Part shown: positions 1-8,119 of the stretch, one piece after another | How positions within the stretch are numbered: the stretch's first letter is position 1 | Layout of the letters: each line of letters starts with the position of its first letter | Origin: Candidatus Tisiphia endosymbiont of Dioctria linearis | GTDB lineage: Bacteria > Pseudomonadota > Alphaproteobacteria > Rickettsiales > Rickettsiaceae | Direction of reading: 5' to 3' | Assembly (NCBI RefSeq): GCF_964026545.1 | Contig: NZ_OZ032156.1 | Coordinates: forward strand, 1,178,001-1,242,000 | Length of the DNA stretch: 64,000 nt | The notes under the pieces: generated by a model | Database searches by the model: none | What the model was told of the DNA's origin: nothing | What the model saw: only the letters and a program-made list of their open reading frames with translations | Made by a program: the position numbers and the translations under genes

Positions 1-422
1 ACTATAGTTTGCACTATTTTTTGTCGTGTTAGGAGTTGTTCGGAAGTTTTTTTTATTATACAAACACCTGTATAAACCCTATGACGTCTTCCAGATAAAA
101 TGTTAAGACAATATCTAACATCGTCACTTGTTAAAGCTTTCAGTAATATTTTTCTGCCGCGAGCTACAACAGTATCAGCTGCTATAATTATAGCTTCACA
201 AGTTATTTGTTGGGCAACAACTTTTGCCTTTTCCTGTGCCAATCTTGTCGCTAATTGATTTGGTAATTCTCGTAAATATTCTGTTTCATTGATATTAGCA
301 GGAATAATTTGGGTGGGAAATATTTTGATTCTTTTTAGCAATTCAAGCCTTGCCGGCGATTGTGATGCTAGAATTACATCTATATTATGCTGTTTTAAAG
401 AAGTACCTTCTATATTTGACAT
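1..422 (-). CDS. maf: Maf-like nucleoside triphosphate pyrophosphatase (3' end outside window)
   Basis: Reading the minus strand from the ATG at 422 gives about 140 residues open to the window edge, so the C-terminus is missing. The N-terminal [15 protein letters not shown], the central [16 protein letters not shown] and [12 protein letters not shown] match the nucleotide-binding and catalytic motifs of the Maf/YhdE family. Family members hydrolyse non-canonical or UTP/dTTP-type nucleoside triphosphates in the cytoplasm (house-cleaning). It starts 14 bases after the infA stop, so the two genes are probably one transcription unit. The family is clear from sequence; substrate preference cannot be told from the visible part. 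Confidence 0.9.
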   Translation of the reverse strand, partial: MSNIEGTSLKQHNIDVILASQSPARLELLKRIKIFPTQIIPANINETEYLRELPNQLATRLAQEKAKVVAQQITCEAIIIAADTVVARGRKILLKALTSDDVRYCLNILSGRRHRVYTGVCIIKKTSEQLLTRQKIVQTI

Positions 423-436
423 AAATATGAAAAATC

Positions 437-652
437 TTAATGACGATGGATAACACGACCTTTTGTTAAGTCGTAAGGAGTCATTTCCACTGTTATCTTA
501 TCCCCAACAAGTATCCTAATGCGATTTTTACGCATCCTACCAGAAGTATGGGCGATAATAAAATGACCATTTTCTAGCTTCACTCTAAAAGTTGCGTTAG
601 GTAAAATCTCAAGGACAACCCCTTCAAAATTAATTAGCTCTTCTTTGGTCAT
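437..652 (-). CDS. infA: Translation initiation factor IF-1
   Basis: The 71-residue protein is a complete IF-1: a single OB fold with [31 protein letters not shown] and [12 protein letters not shown] in the normal order and at the normal length. It binds the 30S A site and assists initiation with IF-2 and IF-3. Maf follows immediately downstream on the same strand. Upstream (653-822) there is only AT-rich sequence with no gene that I can see, which probably holds the promoter, although I could not define a -35/-10 pair with confidence. Confidence 0.97.
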   Translation of the reverse strand: MTKEELINFEGVVLEILPNATFRVKLENGHFIIAHTSGRMRKNRIRILVGDKITVEMTPYDLTKGRVIHRH

Positions 653-822
653 TACAACTTAATTTAAATTATATTTAAAATGGCTCGCCGTAGTGGACAA
701 TTTCAGAACCACGCTTGACATAAAACTATTAGTGATGCAAACACTTATACATCAATATTAAGGGATTCTATATTAATATAAAAAATTTGCAAGTAATATT
801 AGGGTCGGCTCATGAAAAAAAG

Positions 823-1148
823 GGCTTTGTTGCATGAATCGGAATTTGGAGTAAATCTAGTTTTTGAATAAATAAAAAAAGCAGTGGAAATAGTAAAGTT
901 AAGGAGTTAAGATACCCTCTTTTTTTAAGGTAAATATGCCGAACAAACACCAAGATCCTTATCGTCATAAATTTGCCCGAGCTAAATACAAAATCAGTAA
1001 TTCACGTGAGTACGATCAATCATTAAAAAATCGTGGTAGTCTAATAATTTGGTTTTCAGAGGAAGCGGTAGCAAAATGGAATAATCCCGTATCCGTACAT
1101 AAGAAGCGCGGCGGTCAAGCGATCTATTCCGATTCATGCAACAAAGCC
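823..1148 (+). mobile_element. Internally deleted IS5-type element (MITE-like), 326 bp
   Basis: Both ends carry the 18-bp inverted repeat GGCTTTGTTGCATGAATC (823-840, reverse complement at 1131-1148). This is the same pair that bounds the full IS5 copy at 3484-4630. The left about 310 bases match the 5' part of that copy; the sequence then jumps straight into the right terminal repeat. The junction shares the trinucleotide GAT with both parents, which suggests a microhomology deletion. It keeps both ends and could be moved by the intact transposase. I see no clear target duplication. Confidence 0.85.
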
Positions 1149-1226
1149 TATATAAGATATAGGATATACGAAGAAAACCATCTTTTTGCTTCTAGCCATA
1201 ATTACAGTTTATATATTATGTTCTAA
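936..1226 (+). pseudogene. IS5 transposase N-terminal fragment
   Basis: The first 66 residues (936 to about 1134) are identical to the N-terminus of the complete transposase encoded at 3537-4517. The frame then runs through the right terminal repeat into unrelated DNA and ends at 1226, giving a 30-residue tail with no family resemblance. The catalytic D, D and E residues are all lost, so no transposase activity is expected. Between here and the acetyltransferase gene (1227-1361) only a 28-codon open stretch at 1240-1326 remains, perhaps another C-terminal remnant; I do not recognise it. Confidence 0.85.
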
Positions 1227-1361
1227 ACATAAACCCTAAGTGCAGCAAGTGCTAGATAAATTAGCTCAACACACTTCTTATAAGCTGACTTCAGCGTTTC
1301 TTAGCTTCATGAAAAGACTAAAATAACTCCAGGTAGAAAAATAATGAAAAAGATTGATGCG

Positions 1362-1913
1362 TCACGAGGCTCTTATCATGAGGTAGGATTTATGCCCGTC
1401 AAAGAAGCCCCCTTGCATTTCAAAGCTCCCTACTTCCTTAAAACCAGCCTTCTTATAAACATGCTTTGCACGCGGATTGTTTTCGTCGGGGTCAATTAAA
1501 AATTTATCTACCAATGGTTCAACTGCAGACTTAAAGAATTCACAAAATGCAGTAAGTGCATCACTTGCAAGACCTTTACCAAGCAAATCTTTATTACCTA
1601 TACCAAAATCGATACTGAAAGTTTTACCAGTTTTGGAGATATTAGCATTCTTAAGCTCAGAATTTTCTTGATCAATGCACTCTTCTGCTGTCATAATTAA
1701 GCAAAAAGGCGTATTGTCATAGTACCCGATCCAATACGTAAAGACACCATCAAAATAACTCGAAGACATTCTTCGCCCATCTACAAAGGTAATAATATCC
1801 TCACGATGTTCTTGGCTATTGTCCCAAAATTCTTGCATATGTGGCTCATCAAGCCATGAGAAAATCATCTCTTTATGTTCCGGTAGGGCTTTGCTGAATG
1901 TAATAAGGTTCAT
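1362..1913 (-). CDS. GNAT family acetyltransferase, AAC(6')-like
   Basis: The 183-residue protein has a GNAT fold: an N-terminal strand-helix part with FSWLDEPHMQEFW, and an acetyl-CoA region with DFGIGNKDLLGKGLASDALTAF followed by LIDPDENNPRAKHVYKKAGFKEVG. The layout resembles the aminoglycoside 6'-N-acetyltransferase branch. The real acceptor may be a small amine or a protein N-terminus; the sequence does not tell. The gene lies alone between two mobile elements and may have been acquired. Upstream (1914-2064) I see only AT-rich sequence that should hold its promoter. Confidence 0.75.
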   Translation of the reverse strand: MNLITFSKALPEHKEMIFSWLDEPHMQEFWDNSQEHREDIITFVDGRRMSSSYFDGVFTYWIGYYDNTPFCLIMTAEECIDQENSELKNANISKTGKTFSIDFGIGNKDLLGKGLASDALTAFCEFFKSAVEPLVDKFLIDPDENNPRAKHVYKKAGFKEVGSFEMQGGFFDGHKSYLMIRAS

Positions 1914-2117
1914 TTAAATACTATTTTTATATATCTACCGTTTTATTTTACACTTATAGTATTTACTTTCAAAATATATTTTTATACTATTTTTCAGTTT
2001 TAACAGCTTCATCAAGTACTAAAGCACAAGAATGCGAGCTATGCGGTTCGCAAAAAAATAGAAGTATAGTAAAGGCAGTTGAGTTATGTTAGTGATTGTG
2101 ATAATATAAAATGAAAA

Positions 2118-2489
2118 ATGTCAACTAGCCCATACAGTATAGATTTAAGAGAAAAAGTAATAAAATATCTAGAAGCAGGAAATAGTCAAAGGTCAGCATC
2201 TAGAGTTTTTCAATTGAGCCCTACAACAGTAAATACATGGCATGTAAGGTATAAGAAAGAAGGTCATTATCAAGCAAGGAAGTATAAAGGAGCAAAGCCT
2301 AGTATAGAAATGGATGATTTTATCAAGTATGTAGAAGAAAATCCTAATAGCAAAACGGAAGATATTGGTAAGAAATTTGGGATAAGCGCTAGTGGGGCAA
2401 GATATTGGCTAAGACAATTGGGATTTAGTTATAAAAAAAAGCCTTTACCTATGTGGAAGCTAATGCTGAAAAGCGATGTAAGTATTTAG
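2118..2489 (+). CDS. IS630 transposase, OrfA (DNA-binding part)
   Basis: The 123-residue product begins MSTSPYSIDLREKVIKYLEAG and holds two helix-turn-helix units (about residues 8-50 and 60-105), the usual DNA-binding half of IS630 transposases. The frame ends with a short out-of-register tail after YKKK. OrfB overlaps it in the -1 frame. The slippery run at 2433-2441 lies just before the overlap, so full transposase is probably made by -1 ribosomal frameshifting. Confidence 0.88.
   Translation: MSTSPYSIDLREKVIKYLEAGNSQRSASRVFQLSPTTVNTWHVRYKKEGHYQARKYKGAKPSIEMDDFIKYVEENPNSKTEDIGKKFGISASGARYWLRQLGFSYKKKPLPMWKLMLKSDVSI
2435..2441 (+). promoter_or_regulatory. Candidate -1 ribosomal frameshift heptamer
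   Basis: The heptamer A AAA AAG sits in the correct phase of the OrfA frame (codons AAA 2436-2438 and AAG 2439-2441). A one-base slip back puts the ribosome into the frame of OrfB, giving YKKAFTYVEANAEKR, which is how uninterrupted IS630 transposases read across this joint. I did not identify a downstream stimulatory stem. Confidence 0.7.
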
Positions 2490-2974
2490 AAGATATCAAA
2501 GATCTAGCTACAGATGCGCTTGTGTATATAGATGAGAGCGGAATAGAGATGAACATTACCCAAGATAGAGGTTGGGGAAAGAAAGGTCAAACACTACAAG
2601 CAAAGAAGAGTGGGAAGTATTACCAAAGGACGAATATTATAGCAGGTTTGGTAGGTAATAAATCTATAGCCCCTTTTGTATTCAATGGCACCTGTAATAC
2701 CGAACTATTTAATAATTGGGTAGAGCAATTTTTGATAAAAGAGCTTATAGCTGGTCAAGTTGTGATTTTAGACAATGCTGCTTTTCATAAGTCTAAGAAG
2801 ACTAAAGATTTAATAGAATCAGTAGGATGTAGGGTAATATTTTTACCACCTTACTCTCCTGACCTAAATCCAATAGAGAAATTTTGGGCTAATATGAAAA
2901 GGTGGATTAAACAAAAAATCGGGCTTTCACAAGAATTGTATAACACCATTTGTGCATTCTTTGCTGTAACATAA
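2453..2974 (+). CDS. IS630 transposase, OrfB (DDE catalytic domain)
   Basis: The 173-residue frame carries the DDE catalytic core of IS630: first Asp in LVYIDESG, second Asp in VVILDNAAFH, and Glu in PDLNPIEKFWANMK. It catalyses strand transfer into TA sites. The ATG at 2453 is probably not the true start; the frame is open back to the slippery site at 2441, and the product is likely an OrfA-OrfB fusion of about 285 residues. All three catalytic residues are present. Confidence 0.88.
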   Translation: MEANAEKRCKYLEDIKDLATDALVYIDESGIEMNITQDRGWGKKGQTLQAKKSGKYYQRTNIIAGLVGNKSIAPFVFNGTCNTELFNNWVEQFLIKELIAGQVVILDNAAFHKSKKTKDLIESVGCRVIFLPPYSPDLNPIEKFWANMKRWIKQKIGLSQELYNTICAFFAVT

Positions 2975-3003
2975 CTTAACTGCTTTTACTATACATCAAC
3001 ATA

Positions 3004-3201
3004 AGGAAACTCACAGATATTGAGCGAAAAAGAAGAATTAAAACTGAGTGGCAAAAGCGGATGATAGCTAGAAATCGTAAAACTTTGGTTGTTTGTCAGG
3101 AATGCCATAATAGCATACATTATGGCAAATATGATGGAAAGAAGCTTTCAGCGCTTACCACTCGACACGTCGTTGCGAGGAGCTCCCAGGTATTGATATA
3201 A
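3004..3201 (+). pseudogene. Group II intron maturase remnant, C-terminal HNH domain
   Basis: A frame starting at 3004 without its own start codon reads LTDIERKRRIKTEWQKRM, then TLVVCQECHNSIHYGKYDG. The Cys-x-x-Cys-His and the Tyr-Gly-Lys pattern are those of the HNH endonuclease that ends group II intron reverse transcriptase/maturases. All reverse transcriptase motifs are missing. After LSALTT the frame runs into what looks like a piece of palindromic repeat family B (CGTCGTTGCGAGGAGCT), then stops. It follows directly after the IS630 right end, which suggests the IS landed in the intron remnant. Confidence 0.7.
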
Positions 3202-3225
3202 TCTAAAACTGCTCTTGGCAACACA

Positions 3226-3360
3226 AAATATAATCTTGAGATGATTAAGGATTAACTTAACCATGGAATATTTGCCTGTTGAAAATTAAGAAATTGTCGA
3301 GATTGTCACATTAAGCCTGACTTGGTATTAATTTATCGTAAACATGAGATGGTACGTTAG
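3226..3360 (+). pseudogene. YafQ/RelE-superfamily toxin remnant
   Basis: One frame reads KYNLEMIKD, stop, LNHGIFAC, stop, KLRNCRDCHIKPDLVLIYRKHEMVR, stop. The segment RDCHIKPDLVLIYRK matches the core of YafQ-type mRNA interferases, and the neighbouring frame gives MEYLPVEN, like the usual LPEKYRDH stretch upstream. Two in-frame stops and at least one frameshift make it dead. No antitoxin gene is recognisable beside it. The rest of 3361-3483 shows nothing further. Confidence 0.6.
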
Positions 3361-3483
3361 AATTGAAGGGTAAGTTATGCTACAATTATTAGTATGCAGT
3401 ATAATTACTTGTAAATAAATACCTAGAATCTATGCATTACACTGAATCACAACAATATCTCAACGACCTATACATACAATATA

Positions 3484-4630
3484 GGCTTTGTTGCATGAAT
3501 CAGATTTTGAACGTGTTGTTTAATTTTTGTCAAAAATCAGGCAAATTTTTTGGTATCCGGCATGCCAAGTTTTGTCATGATATTAAGAATATTAGCAGCT
3601 ACTTTACTTTCGGTTTTTTGGTTTAAAAAAGTTCTAGATTTTAATTTGTTTCCTATAATTGATTTGTAACGGTAGATAGCGTTTTCTGCTTTGGCTCGCC
3701 TGCCGTAGTTGGTATGTTTTTGCCATCGCTTTCGTCCTTGTTCCATAAGACGAATATTGTCTAATCTTAATTTAGAGTCATCGGGCATTTCTGCTCTGAA
3801 CCCTAAGTTTGGCGGTACTACTGCTTTTATAGGAATTTCATTACCATGTTGATTCTGATGGGCGATTAATGCTTTGTATGTAGAGGGTTGGTCATATGCT
3901 CCGTCAGCTAGTACGGTATCTATTGGACTATCAATTTCCTCAAGTAATGCGCCTATCGTAGCATAATCACTAATATTGTGAGTCGTTAATTCAGAGCTTG
4001 CAATATATCCGTTTTCATCAAAGGCGATATGAAGCTTTCTCCACGATTTCCTTGCTTTCAGCGCGTATTTTTCTTCCTGCCACTCCTGCTCGCCGTAAAT
4101 CTTTATACCGGTACTATCGACGCAAAGCGTTACGGGATCACGATTTGGCCTACGGCGCCGTGACACTTTAAGTTTTTTTGTTCTTCTTGAAATAGTAGTA
4201 TAATCAGGCGTTTTGAGCTCGAGATGCAGCAGTTTTATAATCGATTCTACAAAACATTCGGTTTGCCGTAAATGCTGTTTGTATACTAATCCAAGCATCA
4301 CGCATGTCTCAATAGCAAGATCGGAATAGATCGCTTGACCGCCGCGCTTCTTATGTACGGATACGGGATTATTCCATTTTGCTACCGCTTCCTCTGAAAA
4401 CCAAATTATTAGACTACCACGATTTTTTAATGATTGATCGTACTCACGTGAATTACTGATTTTGTATTTAGCTCGGGCAAATTTATGACGATAAGGATCT
4501 TGGTGTTTGTTCGGCATATTTACCTTAAAAAAAGAGGGTATCTTAACTCCTTAACTTTACTATTTCCACTGCTTTTTTTATTTATTCAAAAACTCGATTT
4601 ACTCCAAATTCCGATTCATGCAACAAAGCC
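3484..4630 (-). mobile_element. Full-length IS5-family insertion sequence, 1147 bp
   Basis: The element is bounded by the 18-bp inverted repeat GGCTTTGTTGCATGAATC (3484-3501) and its reverse complement (4613-4630). It contains one intact transposase on the minus strand. The flanks (TATA on one side, GCGT on the other) do not match, so a target duplication is missing; recombination with the deleted copy at 823-1148, which lies in opposite orientation, could explain this. The element ends 46 bases from the 3' end of tRNA-Asn. Confidence 0.88.
3537..4517 (-). CDS. IS5-family transposase
   Basis: The 326-residue protein has the DDE layout of IS5/IS4-type transposases: Asp134 in LCVDSTGIKIYG, Asp205 in VLADGAYD, and Glu278 in RRAKAENAIYRYK with the Y-x-x-x-K helix typical of the family. 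The N-terminal about 110 residues are the DUF772-like DNA-binding part. The frame is intact from the ATG at 4517 to the stop at 3537 and fits the terminal repeats on both sides. It is the likely autonomous partner of the deleted copy near 0.8-1.1 kb. Confidence 0.92.
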   Translation of the reverse strand: MPNKHQDPYRHKFARAKYKISNSREYDQSLKNRGSLIIWFSEEAVAKWNNPVSVHKKRGGQAIYSDLAIETCVMLGLVYKQHLRQTECFVESIIKLLHLELKTPDYTTISRRTKKLKVSRRRRPNRDPVTLCVDSTGIKIYGEQEWQEEKYALKARKSWRKLHIAFDENGYIASSELTTHNISDYATIGALLEEIDSPIDTVLADGAYDQPSTYKALIAHQNQHGNEIPIKAVVPPNLGFRAEMPDDSKLRLDNIRLMEQGRKRWQKHTNYGRRAKAENAIYRYKSIIGNKLKSRTFLNQKTESKVAANILNIMTKLGMPDTKKFA

Positions 4631-4676
4631 GCGTTTCCCGTTTGATATATTCGAAAAAACTACTACTCGTCTTGAA

Positions 4677-4751
4677 TGGCTCCCCGGGCCGGACTCGAAC
4701 CAGCGACCGAACGGTTAACAGCCGTTTGCTCTACCACTGAGCTACCGAGGA
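4677..4751 (-). tRNA. tRNA-Asn (GUU)
   Basis: On the minus strand the sequence folds as a cloverleaf: 5' acceptor strand TCCTCGG at 4751-4745 pairs with CCGGGGA, followed by a G discriminator and an encoded CCA (4679-4677). The D arm contains AGCTCAGTGGTAGAGC, the anticodon loop reads CTGTTAA with anticodon GTT, and the T arm has GGTTCGAGTCC. All arms are standard, so it should charge asparagine. The intact IS5 lies just downstream. Confidence 0.96.
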
Positions 4752-4825
4752 ACATTTACCTTACCCTTATAACAAATCTTTTGTCTAGGGTCTAGTGTTT
4801 TCTTGTTTTTCCTCTAAAAAATAAA

Positions 4826-5932
4826 TTAAAAATTACTACTATGCTGGTGTATTTGAGCATTCATTACTAATCCAAAGCCAATAAGCATTGATACCATCAT
4901 TGTACCACCATAAGATATAAATGGTAAAGGTACGCCCACTACTGGTAATAATCCCATCACCATAGCTATATTTATAAATACATGACTGAATAGGATCGAT
5001 GTTATGCCTATTACCATCAATTTACTAAATGTTGTTCGACAATTAGTAGCAATCATCAATGAAATTACTATAATTGCCGAATAAAGAATTAATAGAAACA
5101 AACTACCAACAAAACCAAATTCTTCAGCAAAAGTAGCAAAGATAAAATCGGTCTGATGCTCTGGTAAAAAATTTAGATGGCTTTGACTACCTTTGGTAAG
5201 CCCTTTACCCCATAATCCACCAGAGCCAATAGCGATTTTTGATTGGATAATATTATAGCCAGCTCCAAGCGGGTCTTTCTCAGGATCCAAAAAAACCATG
5301 ACTCTTTTTCTTTGATAATCATGCATCACTTGCCAAATAATCGGTACGCAAGTAACAACGATGATACCAATTATCATAAAATTTCTTACTCTAAAACCAA
5401 CAGCAAAGAAAATAACACTAGCAATAATGATAGTAATCACTCCAGTACCTAAATCCGGCTCTTTTATTATCAGTAAAACTGGTACTATCACAGCTATTAT
5501 AGGCAATAAAATCTTATGAAATCTGGTAAAATCATCAGTTTTTAATTGATGAAAATACCTAGCTAACATTAACACTATGGCTAGTTTTGTCGGTTCAGAA
5601 GGCTGCAAGCGGATAATTCCTAAATCTATCCAACGTTTTGCTCCCATAGCAATAGAGCCAAAAAGCTCAACACTAACTAATAAGATAATAACTGCAATAT
5701 AAAATATATATGAAAACTTAAATATATATTTTATGTCAATAATCGTAATAATTATCACAATTGGTATAAACAGGAAAAAAATCATCATCTGCTTATATGC
5801 CCAAGGTTGAATATTACTATCCGAAGCGGAATATAGTACAACAAAACCAATACTACAAATTATGCTAATAAGAATAATTAAAGTAATCGGTAGTTTTTTC
5901 AGTTTTTCAAAATAATTTCTTTGAATTGACAT
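4826..5932 (-). CDS. rodA: Rod-shape determining SEDS glycosyltransferase RodA
   Basis: The 368-residue integral membrane protein has about ten hydrophobic segments and SEDS family signatures: GAKRWIDLGIIRLQPSEPTK, IIKEPDLGTG, DPLGAGYNIIQSKIAIGSGG, LPEHQTDFIFATFAEEFGF and GVPLPFISYGGT near the C-terminus. RodA polymerises lipid II into glycan strands together with a class B penicillin-binding protein in the elongation complex. FtsW is the close relative; length and the GLTKGSQSHLNFLPEHQTDF stretch favour RodA. It is transcribed away from cysS, and the two share a 94-base divergent spacer. Confidence 0.93.
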   Translation of the reverse strand: MSIQRNYFEKLKKLPITLIILISIICSIGFVVLYSASDSNIQPWAYKQMMIFFLFIPIVIIITIIDIKYIFKFSYIFYIAVIILLVSVELFGSIAMGAKRWIDLGIIRLQPSEPTKLAIVLMLARYFHQLKTDDFTRFHKILLPIIAVIVPVLLIIKEPDLGTGVITIIIASVIFFAVGFRVRNFMIIGIIVVTCVPIIWQVMHDYQRKRVMVFLDPEKDPLGAGYNIIQSKIAIGSGGLWGKGLTKGSQSHLNFLPEHQTDFIFATFAEEFGFVGSLFLLILYSAIIVISLMIATNCRTTFSKLMVIGITSILFSHVFINIAMVMGLLPVVGVPLPFISYGGTMMVSMLIGFGLVMNAQIHQHSSNF

Positions 5933-6026
5933 TTTAGGTAGATATCCATAAAAATTAACTATAAAACAATAATAAATATTATATAATTATGCTCCTTAGA
6001 GTTAACCCGATACAACGATAAAGAAC

Positions 6027-7409
6027 ATGAAATTATTATTACATAATACACTAACTCGCAATAAAGAGGTTTTTGTACCGCTAGATAATAATCTAGTGAA
6101 AATGTATGTTTGCGGTCCAACTGTCTATGATCACCCCCATATTGGTAACGCTAGGTCCGTAGTAGTATACGATATTTTATATCGCTCACTAAGTAAAATA
6201 TTTGGTAAAAATCATATAAAATATGTTCGTAATATTACCGACATTGATGACAAAATAATAAATAGAGCCAGAGAGCTCAAAATAACTATTGCTGACTTAA
6301 CAGCTAAAATTACAGAAGAATTTCATTGTAATATGCAATATCTAGGTTGCCAGTCTCCTAATATCGAGCCAAAAGCTACCACGCATCTTGATGATATGAT
6401 TATGATTATTCAAAAATTACTTGACCTAAACCATGCTTATATTGCAGATAACCATGTTTATTTTGATATTTCTACGGCTCCAGATTATACCAATTTATCA
6501 AATCGTAATCTTGAAGAGATGCTAGAAGGAGTACGTATTGAAAATAATCCATCAAAAAAGCACCCCCATGATTTCGTCTTATGGAAACCAGCCAATAAAG
6601 ATGAAGAAATATTAGCAAATTTTGATAGTCCTTGGGGAAGAGGGAGACCAGGATGGCATATAGAATGCTCAGCGATGAGCTATAAATATCTAGGAGAAAA
6701 TTTTGATATTCACGGTGGTGGAGCAGATTTAATTTTTCCTCATCATACTAATGAAATAGCACAAAGTACCTGTGCTTTCCCGAACTCTTACTTTGCTAAA
6801 TATTGGGTGCATAATGGGTTTCTAACCTGTAATGGTGAAAAAATGAGTAAGTCGCTCAATAATTTTATTACGGTAAAAGATTTGATAGATAAGAAAATCC
6901 CAGGTGACGTGATTAGATTATTGCTAATGAGCAGCCATTACCGCAAACCATTAGATTACAACGATAAGGCTTTAGAAGATGCTAAGAAAACAATAAATTA
7001 TTGGTATAGAGCGATAGAAAATTTAGATATTAACAAGCTTGATGTTCAGAATGTCCCAGAAGAATTTTGGTCAAGCTTATTTGATGATCTGAACACCCCT
7101 CTTGCCATTAAAATAATCAACGATTATGCCAAATTGGTTTTTGCCAGTACCAAAGAAGAAGATAAATACACCTATGCATCCTACTTGCTTTCTTGCAGCA
7201 ATTTTATCGGTCTAATGACCAAGCCAGCGAGTAGGTGGTTCCACTGTGAAATGAATGATGAACTAATTCTCCAGATGATTGCCAAACGACAACAAGCAAA
7301 ATTACAAAAGAATTGGCTATTAGCTGATCAAATTCGCCAAGATTTATTGCAAGACGGCATTATTCTAGAAGATAAGCCAGATGGATTAACTAATTGGCGA
7401 AAAGGTTGA
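6027..7409 (+). CDS. cysS: Cysteinyl-tRNA synthetase
   Basis: This 460-residue class I synthetase has the HIGH-type motif HIGN at residues 38-41 and KMSKS at 272-276. The four zinc ligands expected for CysRS are present: Cys29 ([14 protein letters not shown]), Cys214 (WHIECSAMS), His239 and Glu243 (FPHHTNE). It attaches cysteine to tRNA-Cys in the cytoplasm. The length is normal. Its start lies about 94 bases from the divergent rodA start. Downstream it is followed by a toxin-antitoxin remnant and then rpsB-tsf. Confidence 0.97.
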   Translation: MKLLLHNTLTRNKEVFVPLDNNLVKMYVCGPTVYDHPHIGNARSVVVYDILYRSLSKIFGKNHIKYVRNITDIDDKIINRARELKITIADLTAKITEEFHCNMQYLGCQSPNIEPKATTHLDDMIMIIQKLLDLNHAYIADNHVYFDISTAPDYTNLSNRNLEEMLEGVRIENNPSKKHPHDFVLWKPANKDEEILANFDSPWGRGRPGWHIECSAMSYKYLGENFDIHGGGADLIFPHHTNEIAQSTCAFPNSYFAKYWVHNGFLTCNGEKMSKSLNNFITVKDLIDKKIPGDVIRLLLMSSHYRKPLDYNDKALEDAKKTINYWYRAIENLDINKLDVQNVPEEFWSSLFDDLNTPLAIKIINDYAKLVFASTKEEDKYTYASYLLSCSNFIGLMTKPASRWFHCEMNDELILQMIAKRQQAKLQKNWLLADQIRQDLLQDGIILEDKPDGLTNWRKG

Positions 7410-7505
7410 TTAATGAGTCTTTTGAATTTATAATTGTTGCTTTGACATAAGTGATGTAAAAGTATTACATTATATTTATGTTGAATTTCAATAGAGGTAC
7501 GTATA

Positions 7506-7727
7506 ATGGCAACTAAAAACCCAAAAATTAATGTCACTTTTGAAGAAAAAACCTCAGGTTTGCTTTCCTATTTAGCTCATCAAGAACACAAGTCTGTAGC
7601 AAGTTTAGTGCAAGAACTAGCCCTTGAAGCACTAGAAATGCGTGAAGAATTTTATTTATGTAAAGTAGCTGAGAAGATTGATAGAGACGGGGTTAAAACC
7701 TACGATCATGATGACGCATGGAAATAA
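7506..7727 (+). CDS. RelB-type antitoxin-like protein
   Basis: The 73-residue acidic protein begins with a ribbon-helix-helix-like stretch (INVTFEEKTSGLLSYLAHQEHKSVASLVQELALEALEMRE) and ends with a flexible acidic tail (DRDGVKTYDHDDAWK), the usual build of small RelB/DUF-type antitoxins. It overlaps the start of a broken RelE-like toxin by ten bases, typical translational coupling for a type II pair. A purine-rich AGAGG lies upstream of the ATG. The antitoxin frame is intact, but the toxin is not, so it is probably an orphan. Confidence 0.65.
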   Translation: MATKNPKINVTFEEKTSGLLSYLAHQEHKSVASLVQELALEALEMREEFYLCKVAEKIDRDGVKTYDHDDAWK

Positions 7728-7904
7728 AATACCAAATATGTTATCTAAAAGAAGTTATACAAAAACACATTCCAAATCTATTGTTGAGTGCTAGAAGCCT
7801 TAGAGTGAGTGATTATCGTGTCGTATATAGATATTGAGTCAGAAATAAAAACAGTTATTATTGTTGCTATTAAACATCGAAAGGATGTTTATCAAGATAC
7901 TTAA
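7718..7904 (+). pseudogene. RelE-like toxin, internally deleted and frameshifted
   Basis: From the ATG at 7718 the frame reads MEIKYQICYLKEVIQKHIPNL, then SLRVSDYRVVYR before a stop at 7837. One base off, the frame continues IDIESEIKTVIIVAIKHRKDVYQD to the stop at 7904. LRVxDYRVVYR followed by VIIVAIKHRKDVY is the C-terminal core of RelE/ParE-type mRNA interferases. Compared with the usual 85-90 residues, about 35 central residues and one base are missing, so it should be inactive. It is coupled to the upstream antitoxin. Confidence 0.7.
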
Positions 7905-7947
7905 GTCATCAAACAGCAGTATAATTGCTGATAAAGAACTATATTCC

Positions 7948-7975
7948 TTGCAAATATATTGATTAAATATATAAT
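7948..7975 (+). promoter_or_regulatory. Candidate sigma-70-type promoter of rpsB-tsf
   Basis: TTGCAA (7948-7953) and TATAAT (7970-7975) are separated by 16 bases, a good fit to a housekeeping promoter. A start near 7982 would give a leader of about 137 bases before rpsB. The leader opens with a small hairpin (TTGCTT/AAGCAA, 7980-8001). It is AT-rich DNA, where such matches can arise by chance. Confidence 0.4.
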
Positions 7976-8119
7976 TAACTTTGCTTAAAATATAATAAGC
8001 AAAATTCACACGTAAGAGCCTAATTGTTAGTCCAGTTTTTTTGGTATCAACTCTTGCGGAGGAGTACCTGTTACTAATTAGGTAGAGGTACATAACTAAC
8101 ATTTCAAGGAGATTAAATA

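Larger units (their letters stand above)
2065..2993 (+). mobile_element. IS630-family insertion sequence, about 929 bp
   Basis: The ends are imperfect inverted repeats: TATAGTAAAGGCAGTTGAGT at 2065 and, read from 2993 backwards, TATAGTAAAAGCAGTTAAGT, both continuing with TATGTTA. The outermost TA at each end is the dinucleotide target duplicated by IS630/Tc1-mariner elements. Inside are two overlapping transposase frames. The element looks structurally complete and could still be active. Confidence 0.85.

Noticed and set aside
1477-1671. Plus-strand frame of 64 codons inside the acetyltransferase gene.
   Set aside because: It is a shadow of the GNAT gene on the other strand.
5933-6026. T-box or other leader riboswitch before cysS.
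   Set aside because: The spacer is only 94 bases, shared with the divergent rodA, and shows no T-box motif.
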